IMG/VR virus record: IMGVR_UViG_3300010885_012858
Span: 1-31,823 of that record
Reading direction: 5' to 3' (one strand)
Source: a virus
Length of the DNA: 31,823 nucleotides
Made by a program: the position numbers and the translations under genes. The notes below the pieces were generated by a model. That model was given only the letters and a program-made list of their open reading frames with translations. It was not told where the DNA came from and did not search any database. This document shows, in pieces, positions 6,564-13,800 of this stretch (within the stretch, counting starts at the first letter, position 1; each line of letters begins with the position of its first letter).

Positions 6564-7410
6564 TAATCCCACCCTTTGCCTCTTTAAATATACCAGCAAT
6601 ATTCTTACCAGTAGGGTTCTTTAACTCAGCATTAATAGCATTCCAGAATGCGCCCCTGCTAGTATCGTCCTTTAATCTACGGGCATACTTCCGGATTTCG
6701 GTAACATACAGGTCAATAGCCTGGCTCTTGTGCCATTCAGTTGGATTGACTGTGTGTCTCATAGAGTATTTAACAGCAGACTTGGAAGTGGCTTCAATCT
6801 TTACAGCGGGGAATAGTTTCTTTAATTGCTTAGCAGTTATGTTGGGAGACTCGATAACTTTTATAAGTTGTTTTTTAGAGTTACGTATTTTTTCTTTCTT
6901 AACAGAAGTAAGAACATCTACAGCCTTGTGGAGTTGTGCTCTATTGGCAGTAGGGGTATTAACAATATGAGTTAGGTAGCGGTGTGAGAATTTACCAACA
7001 GTATGAGCCTTATTAAGATGCTTATTTAAAACGTTACCTACATCAGTTGCTGAGAGTGTTGGATTGTTCTCAATGATATTAGCAATCTTCTTAGCAGTTT
7101 GAATCTTATCAGTATTCATAAGAGTATTTTTTACATTTGGGTGTAGAGAGCCAAGCAAATCTTCTAGTTTAGTAACTGTTTCTGGTTTCATATTACTGCC
7201 AGGCTTTACAGTATTAATAGTATTATGTATATCATCAACGTATTCTTTACGAGTCATACCATTAGAAAAAATATTACGAGTCTTGATAGCATCCAGCCCA
7301 GCCTGTTTAGCGGCATCCGAAATAACACCGACCTCTTTCGGGTTAACGGTGCTCTTCATTATCTTACTAAACTGCTTGCCTGCTTTGGCTGCTAGTTCAA
7401 GACTATTCAT
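6556..7410 (-). CDS. Hypothetical helical basic protein
   Basis: An unrecognised 284-residue Lys-rich protein predicted to be nearly all helical, with many Asn/Thr/Lys loops and no membrane segment. It starts with an amphipathic helix (LELAAKAGKQFSKIMK). The ATG follows GGCGGGA and lies two bases after the DUF6496 stop (TAATAATG). Its size, basic charge and location after the tail-fibre genes fit a DNA-associated internal virion protein or accessory effector, but no family was recognised. Confidence 0.7.
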   Translation of the reverse strand: MNSLELAAKAGKQFSKIMKSTVNPKEVGVISDAAKQAGLDAIKTRNIFSNGMTRKEYVDDIHNTINTVKPGSNMKPETVTKLEDLLGSLHPNVKNTLMNTDKIQTAKKIANIIENNPTLSATDVGNVLNKHLNKAHTVGKFSHRYLTHIVNTPTANRAQLHKAVDVLTSVKKEKIRNSKKQLIKVIESPNITAKQLKKLFPAVKIEATSKSAVKYSMRHTVNPTEWHKSQAIDLYVTEIRKYARRLKDDTSRGAFWNAINAELKNPTGKNIAGIFKEAKGGING

Positions 7411-7412
7411 TA

Positions 7413-7583
7413 TTATCCCGCCATCTTCTTTAACGCATCGGCTTTAGCCTGTTCAGACAGGGCAATAGCGATAGCCTGCTTACGGTTCTTTACAACAGGT
7501 CCGCCCTTACCGGAGTGGAGAGTACCAGTCTTATACTCGTGCATAACCTTGTTAACCTTTGCGGTATTCTTTTTCTTCTTCAT
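7413..7583 (-). CDS. DUF6496-like small basic protein
   Basis: A 56-residue protein matching the DUF6496 pattern found in many phages and some bacteria. It has a Lys-rich start, then KVMHEYKTGTLHSGKGGPVV (residues 12-31), then the KNRKQAIAIALSEQA block (32-46). The start has GGGAG about 7 bases upstream, and the gene fits exactly between its neighbours. The function is unknown. The invariant K-x-M-H-E-[FY]-K and K-x-R-x-QAIAIALSE segments suggest a conserved small fold, perhaps nucleic-acid associated given the charge. Confidence 0.82.
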   Translation of the reverse strand: MKKKKNTAKVNKVMHEYKTGTLHSGKGGPVVKNRKQAIAIALSEQAKADALKKMAG

Positions 7584-7597
7584 AGTATACTCCCTTC

Positions 7598-8194
7598 TTA
7601 CTTAGCGTTATATTTTTTAAGTAACTCTTCGTATTGTTTCTTTATCTTATTCTTATCTCTACGTTGTTTTGCATCATCAGCTACAGCAAGTAAACCAATA
7701 GGAGTTATAATCTTAGTTGTAGTCTTTAGTATTTTAATTGTTTTATCTTTTTTCTTAAGTACTGGTTTTACTTCTTCTATAGCATCGCTACGACCCAAAG
7801 CCTTACCAGTCTCTCTACCAGTTAAGTTACCGTGACTAAAGCTAGCATTAGCAGTTTTCTTAACAATAGGATTAACATTTTCTTTAAATTTCTTTCTTTG
7901 GTTTTTTGCTTTTTTCTTGCCACCCTTTTTACTTCCTTCTACTTGGTTAGCAGTTCTATCTGGTGACTTGCCTCCTAGTTGATTTTTATCTACTTGATGA
8001 GTAATTTTACCTGTTTTCGCATCTCTAGTAGCAACACTCCAGTTAGGGTCTGTATTCTTTGTGAATAGTTTACCTTCCTTAGTAGCGTTTTGCCCGGTAG
8101 TCTTATGGACTTTACGAGCTATAGCAGTTACCTCGTCCATAGATTTCCTAATAATATCTCCTAGGTCGTCTGCATTATTAATTGGGTTTTTCAT
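7598..8194 (-). CDS. Hypothetical highly basic protein
   Basis: A 198-residue, very Lys-rich protein. It has a dense basic patch at about 88-104 (KKGGKKKAKNQRKK), a moderately hydrophobic stretch at 161-171 (KIITPIGLLAV) and a charged helical tail. It has no recognised family. The charge suggests binding to DNA or RNA, or to packaged genome. The ATG overlaps the stop of the upstream 40-residue gene, and an AGGAG inside that gene serves as ribosome-binding site. Confidence 0.7.
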   Translation of the reverse strand: MKNPINNADDLGDIIRKSMDEVTAIARKVHKTTGQNATKEGKLFTKNTDPNWSVATRDAKTGKITHQVDKNQLGGKSPDRTANQVEGSKKGGKKKAKNQRKKFKENVNPIVKKTANASFSHGNLTGRETGKALGRSDAIEEVKPVLKKKDKTIKILKTTTKIITPIGLLAVADDAKQRRDKNKIKKQYEELLKKYNAK

Positions 8195-8313
8195 AATAGA
8201 TGTGCTCCTAACATTTTCTCTAGTATTTCTATATATGCTTTTAACTCTTTGTTTTCTTTTTGAACAGAAGACATCTGGTCAAGTACCGTATTCATTCTGT
8301 CCCTGTCGTCCAT
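8191..8313 (-). CDS. 40-residue coiled-coil microprotein
   Basis: A short frame fills the gap between the C1q-like fibre gene and the basic protein gene, ending with a TGA that overlaps the next ATG. The peptide is a single predicted coiled coil with heptad-spaced hydrophobics (VLDQMSSVQKENKELKAYIEILEKML), like a leucine zipper. A second ATG six codons in has a closer AGGG. The exact start is therefore uncertain. Confidence 0.5.
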   Translation of the reverse strand: MDDRDRMNTVLDQMSSVQKENKELKAYIEILEKMLGAHLL

Positions 8314-8322
8314 TATACTGTT

Positions 8323-8823
8323 TTACCCTACATTCCAAGTATTTATTACTGTACTTGTTCCTGCTGGTCTAGTTGGGTTAGAACCTGCTGCTACAGGAGT
8401 CAAAGCCATACCAGTTGCTACTGCTCTCCAATAAAATTGAAGATAATCTCCAGCATTTATAGCATATATGTCTTCCATATTTGCTAATGTTTGAGAATTT
8501 TGAGCACTAGTTGTAGTAAAAGAACGGCTAGAATTAGGAACAATAGTTCCATTCTTTACTGCCCATACAACTACAGAATAATCGCTAGCACCACCAGTAA
8601 AAGCAAATTGACCTAGTAGGTTGAATAAGTACTTACCAGTATGCGCATAAGTTATTTTAGACCCATCTACTAATGTTACACCTACTGATGTTGTAGTATT
8701 GTTGAATGTAATTAGATTTGCTGAAGTAGAACCAGCATTAGTTTGTGATTCATTACTTTCAAATGAACCACAATATAATGAAGGTGGTGTCGATGAATAG
8801 TCTGGATAGTAATTTAATGGCAT
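8323..8823 (-). CDS. C1q/TNF-like jelly-roll fibre head protein
   Basis: A 166-residue Ser/Thr/Asn-rich beta protein. Its layout matches phage C1q-like jelly rolls: a short N-terminal linker, TFNNTTTSVGVTLVDGSKITYAHTGKYLFNLLGQFAF (about 39-75), YSVVVWAVKNGTIVPNSSRSF (about 82-102), and a terminal DYLQFYWRAVA (about 126-136) followed by the closing hydrophobic strand. Such domains form trimeric receptor-binding tips or capsid fibres. It lies in a group of small fibre/decoration genes after the amidase, so host recognition or virion decoration is the best guess. No catalytic residues are visible. Confidence 0.72.
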   Translation of the reverse strand: MPLNYYPDYSSTPPSLYCGSFESNESQTNAGSTSANLITFNNTTTSVGVTLVDGSKITYAHTGKYLFNLLGQFAFTGGASDYSVVVWAVKNGTIVPNSSRSFTTTSAQNSQTLANMEDIYAINAGDYLQFYWRAVATGMALTPVAAGSNPTRPAGTSTVINTWNVG

Positions 8824-8825
8824 AA

Positions 8826-9071
8826 TTAACCTACGTTAATTACTCTCACGTCAGTATCAGGAGCATCGGCTTCAAGCCAGAGAGCCGCAGCACCTTCTAA
8901 TAGAGTAGCAGGAAATTCATACACAGCACCAGCTGGTAGGTATAATCCTGTAGTAGATAGGTTAGTACTTGATGTACCAATATATAAGTTACCTGGTCCA
9001 AGGTTCTGGATGATAGGCTGTTGAGTTCCTGAGAACCCTGAGTTAGTTGGGGTGTTAGCTGCTAGTATCAT
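8826..9071 (-). CDS. Small beta-rich virion decoration protein
   Basis: An 81-residue protein predicted to be beta sandwich, with a run of short strands: PIIQNLGPGNLYIG, LYLPAGAVYEFP, ALWLEAD and DVRVINVG. The composition is typical of small phage head- or tail-decoration proteins, with no charged catalytic groups. It overlaps the upstream 27-residue gene by 4 bases and sits 2 bases before the C1q-like gene. A structural role is inferred from composition and context. Confidence 0.65.
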   Translation of the reverse strand: MILAANTPTNSGFSGTQQPIIQNLGPGNLYIGTSSTNLSTTGLYLPAGAVYEFPATLLEGAAALWLEADAPDTDVRVINVG

Positions 9072-9151
9072 TCTCCCACCTCAATAACTTCTACTGTTTG
9101 ATTGCCTTCGGCATCAGTATTAATTATAACTATCTTTTCTGTTTGTTTCAT
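9068..9151 (-). CDS. 27-residue microprotein
   Basis: A very short frame coupled to both neighbours: its ATG overlaps the upstream stop as TAATG, and its end overlaps the next ATG by 4 bases. GGTGG lies just upstream. The peptide reads as a beta-hairpin-like acidic sequence (KIVIINTDAEGN then TVEVIEV). An in-frame extension to 9259 would overlap the upstream gene in a Ser/Arg-rich shadow frame and is rejected. The function is unknown. Confidence 0.55.
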   Translation of the reverse strand: MKQTEKIVIINTDAEGNQTVEVIEVGE

Positions 9152-9888
9152 TATGCCACCACTCCTTTCAAGTGTACTGCGTAGCCTTGTGTTACGTAGA
9201 CCATATCTGCTGCTGCTAGTGATACGAAGGGAGCAAGACCATCGTGAGATGCTACCCAAGAACCAACTGATACAGCAAAACTATTAGCACCATCAGAGAT
9301 AGCACCTTTAGAACCACCACTATAACCCCAAGAATCTACTGCTATAGGATGTGATTGTGATACCCCAACACCAGAGTTCTTTAATGCCTGTATGTTAAGA
9401 GCCTCACCAGCAACATAACCACCAGAACCATTATTGATTGCGGTTCTTACAGCTACCCAGTATACTGTGTTAGCAGTTAGTGTTAGAGGAGTAGTTATTG
9501 TTTTGTTTAAGAAATAAATCGGTGAACCACCTGGAGCTGGGTCAGTACCAGGTACGTTAATAACACCTAGAGCAGTGTTTAATGTAGTAGGAGCGTATGT
9601 ATTAGCATCGCTATTATAAAGAGCACACTCTATTTTTCCACCATTAGTAACAAAGCCTGCTCCAGCTGATGCCCAATCCCTAGCAACTACTCCCCAATCT
9701 GTAAATGAGAAGTCTTTATTAAAGATAAAAGGTATCATAGTAACATTTTGCCTATCCCAATAATTGGTATTATAGTTAGTATCACCCTTTGGAGAGTAAT
9801 AACCTGCTGGTGCTCCTGTGATTAAGTTAATTGTTTTGTCGTTGCCACTAGCAGAGCTACTGCCAGTTGGCGGGTATGTGAATGCCAT
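9151..9888 (-). CDS. Putative tail fibre or receptor-binding protein
   Basis: A 245-residue Gly/Ser/Asn/Thr-rich beta protein with no signal peptide. The N-terminal 45 residues are flexible (PPTGSSSASGNDK). The body has beta segments such as MIPFIFNKDFSFTDWGVVARDW and LTANTVYWVAVRTAIN, like carbohydrate-binding fibre domains. The gene follows the amidase by 2 bases with a good GGGAGG, and leads the run of small fibre genes. Receptor binding is inferred from composition and position. Confidence 0.65.
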   Translation of the reverse strand: MAFTYPPTGSSSASGNDKTINLITGAPAGYYSPKGDTNYNTNYWDRQNVTMIPFIFNKDFSFTDWGVVARDWASAGAGFVTNGGKIECALYNSDANTYAPTTLNTALGVINVPGTDPAPGGSPIYFLNKTITTPLTLTANTVYWVAVRTAINNGSGGYVAGEALNIQALKNSGVGVSQSHPIAVDSWGYSGGSKGAISDGANSFAVSVGSWVASHDGLAPFVSLAAADMVYVTQGYAVHLKGVVA

Positions 9889-9890
9889 AA

Positions 9891-10445
9891 TTATTTACCT
9901 CCCAGTAAATCGTAGTTAGACTGTACCTTGGCGATAAAGTCTTTCCAAGGGAAGTTCTTACCAGGGTCGGTATGCCCCCCTTGTATCCTGTAACCGAGAG
10001 TCACGTCAACGTGACCTATAATACCTGAACCAGTTCGAACTTGGTTAGGGGTTAATTTCTTAACAGGAATATCATATTTTATACATAACTCTGCTACAAG
10101 TTTAGCAGTTAGTTCTAGCATAGCAGCGCTATACTTATCATTCCACTGAGTCTTTGTCTGAGATGCTTTCCCAGCAAGTTCAATAGAGATTGAAGTTCTA
10201 TTAGTATCTCCCTGAGCACAAGCCCAAGCAGTGTCTTTCTCGTCAACCGCAGAGACAATATACTTGTCATCGATGCAGTAATGAGCAGAGGCATCAGGTG
10301 CGGTTTTACCAGCGAACCACTGGGCTACTTGCTTTGCCTTATTAGGCTGCTCTCCTGATTCCATAGTATGGATAACAATAAGTTTTACCTTCTTGCCACC
10401 TCTACCTTTAGTGAAATTTTTGGCTTTAATAAATGGTATTTTCAT
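9891..10445 (-). CDS. N-acetylmuramoyl-L-alanine amidase (Amidase_2), endolysin
   Basis: A 184-residue peptidoglycan amidase that cleaves the bond between N-acetylmuramic acid and L-alanine. The zinc site is visible as H26 (VIHTME), H145 (IGHVDV) and D160 (GGHTDPG), with E89 in the conserved SIEL strand. SAHYCID (54-60) and the W74 region complete the Amidase_2/PGRP core. There is no signal peptide or separate cell-wall-binding domain. It overlaps the upstream membrane-anchored coiled-coil gene by 4 bases. This is the phage's clear lysis enzyme and shows that the host has peptidoglycan. A tail-associated wall-penetration role is an alternative. Confidence 0.93.
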   Translation of the reverse strand: MKIPFIKAKNFTKGRGGKKVKLIVIHTMESGEQPNKAKQVAQWFAGKTAPDASAHYCIDDKYIVSAVDEKDTAWACAQGDTNRTSISIELAGKASQTKTQWNDKYSAAMLELTAKLVAELCIKYDIPVKKLTPNQVRTGSGIIGHVDVTLGYRIQGGHTDPGKNFPWKDFIAKVQSNYDLLGGK

Positions 10446-10843
10446 TCCTCAACCCTCTTATCTTTAGTTGTATACTTCTTACGTCTAGCAAGTTCAGATT
10501 CAAGTTTAGCAACCTGATTCTCTAACTCAGCAACTCTACCTCTAAGGGCACGGTTCTCCTTGTGGATTGCTTCCATATCCTTCAACTGTTCTCTAGCCTC
10601 TTCTAGTTGAGTCTTATATATATCTAATTGCTCTGTAAGATAAGTAATACTAGAACCCTGGGCATCTACGACAGCAGATATATTATCTAAACTGTTGCGT
10701 AGGTCCTCAGTAGTTGGGTCGACATTGAATAACCTTTTAAAATAGTTATAAGTCTGGGTCTTACCCTTCTTAGTTTTCAGGTACGTAAAGACAGCAGCTA
10801 TCGCTGTGCCTAGTGTGCCTAGAATTGCGGTTAGAATATCCAT
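10442..10843 (-). CDS. Membrane-anchored coiled-coil protein, lysis-associated
   Basis: A 133-residue protein with one N-terminal membrane helix (about 2-21, ILTAILGTLGTAIAAVFTYL), a basic stop (KTKKGK), and a long coiled coil from about 44 to 125 ending in RRKKYTTKDKR. The topology (short anchor, long helical domain) resembles inner-membrane spanins or holin-accessory proteins. It is directly coupled to the amidase (4-base overlap), which supports a lysis role. If the host is Gram-positive a spanin is not expected, and a holin or tether would be likelier. The start has GAGAGG 6 bases upstream, in a leader nearly identical to that of the 415-residue gene. Confidence 0.75.
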   Translation of the reverse strand: MDILTAILGTLGTAIAAVFTYLKTKKGKTQTYNYFKRLFNVDPTTEDLRNSLDNISAVVDAQGSSITYLTEQLDIYKTQLEEAREQLKDMEAIHKENRALRGRVAELENQVAKLESELARRKKYTTKDKRVEE

Positions 10844-10860
10844 TAATTACCTCTCTTAGT

Positions 10861-10877
10861 TAGCCATCTATGGGGAG
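10861..10877 (-). promoter_or_regulatory. Late-module motif copy A (CTCCCCA-N6-GCTA)
   Basis: On the + strand it reads TAGC-catcta-TGGGGAG. The motif lies between the stop of the 1626-residue gene and the ATG of the lysis coiled-coil gene, 17 bases before that ATG. In the transcribed direction it continues GCTAACTAAGAGAGG, into the ribosome-binding site. One of five copies. Confidence 0.65.
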
Positions 10878-13800
10878 TTATAACATTCCCAATGATTTCT
10901 TGTATTTTATAGTAGCCTCTGGTGTGATACCAGTAGGATTATTAGTATTGACAGTTACTTGACCCTGTCCGGATTGTAGCATTATTGCTATCTCTTGTGG
11001 AGTCTTGCCAATTCTTAACTGCTTTCTAATCCAGTCTGTATCATAGTTACCAGAAGCAGCAAGGTCTTTTATTATAGGGCGTTGTTTAGCAATACGCTTA
11101 TTAATCTCAGCACTGAATGTAGCAGGAGTTAGAGTAGTAGTAGAGAACCCACCAGCACCACCAATACCAGTTACGTTGAGAAGGTTAGATAACCCAGCAT
11201 TCTGTTGATTCTGTGAGAACAATAGATTTGGTTGAGTTCCAGGAATAAATGTAGCGGCAGCGGCAGCTGTTCTCTCAGCAGTTCCTAAGAATGGGAATAT
11301 ATCATTCATAAATCTAACTAACTTACTGTTAGCCTTAGTATCACCATCAGTTGTAGACTTAATTAAACCTAGTGGAGCAAAGATATTATAGTATCCAGGC
11401 ACTGATTCACCTGCTGGATTAGCAGTCTGCCCTGTAGATAGGTTAGTACCAGTTGCCACCTCAAGAGGAGTCTTTGTAGCAGGTCCAAGCATAGAAGCAA
11501 TTTCCTGTAACTTAGGCATACCAGTTGGTGTAAACAATCTGTTAAGGTCTTCATAAGGTAACTTCAAGAACATAGCAATATTATTACCACCAAACTTGAA
11601 TCTAGAAGCAAATCCATCCTGATTAACAATAAACTCAGGAAGCACCTGTTGCATCCAGGCATCATCCGAACTGAACTGGTTCTGGAACTCCTGGTTAGCG
11701 TACATAAATCTCTGTATCTTTCCAGGCTTCATAATAAGCAATCTGAATTGAGCAGGTACGTTGTTTCTTGTCCAAGTATAGAACGGTACTAAACGTCTTA
11801 TCTTTTGTTCTGCTCCAGATAAATCTTGATAGTTGAAGTGTAGAAGGTATACTCTATCCATAGCAGTATTAACATCTCCATACTTAGCCATACCATCAAG
11901 GAAGGCAGCATAACGAAGGAACAATTCTGAAGACTGACCCATATCAGTAAAGGCTCTTGATACAGGGTTAGATAGAATAAAGTCAATTACTTCACGATAC
12001 TTAGCCTCAGCATCATTAGCAGGAGCATTCTTATAAACAATACGGTTGGCTACACCACCTTGGAATACTGCTTCAGGAACATCAAAGCCAGCCTTCTTAA
12101 GCATATTAATAGTAGCAGTAGACTCTGTATTAGCAATACCACCGTAATCTAAGAACTTTTTCAAGTGAGTTTTAATTCTAGGATTAATCTCAGATAGAAT
12201 CTCTTCAGCAGCCTTAACGTTTTCAGGATAAGAACGCTCAGGATTTGTTTTCATAAGTTTAGCAACAGTATTATGGAACTGCCATAAGTCCTCAGCAGCC
12301 TGCTTGTGGTAAATAAGTTTAACATCCGCTGCGAAGTTCATAGATAAACCACCGGCAATGTTAGTAGTAACGAACCCAGGACCTCTACCAAGAGTTACAA
12401 CCCACTTCCACAGGTTAAGTAATGGGTCGATTACGTCAGTAATAAAGTTCTCAAATTGTGTAGGATTGGCTTTAATGCCATACATATTTTCCATAATCTT
12501 TACAACACCGTTTGAAGCAAAGAAGTCTCTAGTAACTTTATTAAGGTTAAGAATCTGCATACCTTCAGCACCTAAATACTGACCAAACTCTGAAGCCTTT
12601 TGCTTGCTATCAAAGATGTCTTTCTTAATATTATCTATACCTCTCTTAGATAACATATACTTAGTAGCTTCATCAGCACTAGTAAATGCTTCTGCTGGCA
12701 TAACCGTTCTAATGGTCTCAAAGGTTCTTACAAGGTCTCCGAATATCTGGTTACGGATATCATCAGGAATGTTAGGGTCATTAATACTGTCTAGTAACTT
12801 GTCTACAGTGCTACTAGATGATAGAACCTTATATGCCTGGAACTCATCATCACTTAATCTTTCTGAAGCAAGGATTGTATACTTAACATAGTTACCAAGT
12901 TTCTTATCAAGAAGTCTATTGCTTGTAGAACCAAGAAGGTCTTTAATACCCTGTCTCTTAGCCTTATAAACAGTTTCAAGTTCTTTTAGTTTAAGGTTTC
13001 TAAGTTCAATCGCATTCTTTATCTTAGCAGCAACATCTGCTTCTAGTTCAGTAAGTTTAGCTGGGTCAATAGTGTATCTTATATCATCTAACTCAGCCTT
13101 AAGTTTTTTCCTAAAGTCTGTTATTGAATACTTTGTGTTAAACTTATATTCATTAAATGCTTTTTTAGAAGTTAAGAAGTCATTAACTACTGAATCTAAT
13201 TGGTCTACATCTTCAATAGCCTGCTTTACAGAAACTCTATTATACTCTCTACGCTGTGCGGTTAGTTCTTCTTTAGCAGCCTTTAGTTTTTCTAATTGGT
13301 TTATTTTATTCTGTACAGCATTAGCATAAGAGGTAGCATCCATAACCTCATTAATAGCCTTAACAGCAATCTTGTGGTCTCTTAAGATGAAGGCAGTATC
13401 ACGCAACTGTGTACTTAATTCAAGTAATAGTTCTTCAGGATTTATAGCTAGTTTACTTGTCTTAGTAGAAGCCTTAATCTCCTCTATATTCTTTTTAAGA
13501 ATAGAAACAACTTCTTTGTTCTTGTTAGTAGATACTTCTTCTTTTAATAATCTTAGAAGTTCAGTATTTAAATCTACATCATCCTTGAGTTTAGCAATAC
13601 CCTTAGTTACACTAGTAACAACCTTTGACATTTCATTATAAGCATTAGATACATCAAGTACATCCTTCTCAAATTTATTTAACTGATTGTATGACTTTAC
13701 AAAGTTAGGTGTAGTTTTTCTTAACTCAATAGAAGCCTTATCATTCTCAACTCTAACAGAAGCAACTGCTTTTTCAGCATTATCGTATCTAGCCTTAGAA

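Noticed and set aside
6564-6599. N-terminal extension of the 216-residue protein
   Set aside because: The ATG at 6563 has a good ribosome-binding site and the 8-base overlap typical of this genome.
7515-8487. Plus-strand hydrophobic frames opposite the basic protein and C1q-like genes
   Set aside because: The apparent membrane segments arise from the reverse complement of Lys-rich and Asn/Thr-rich coding sequence. No start signals are present, and they oppose a continuous minus-strand operon.
9152-9259. N-terminal extension of the 27-residue microprotein
   Set aside because: It would lie inside the upstream tail fibre gene in a Ser/Arg-rich shadow frame. The TAATG coupling supports the short form.
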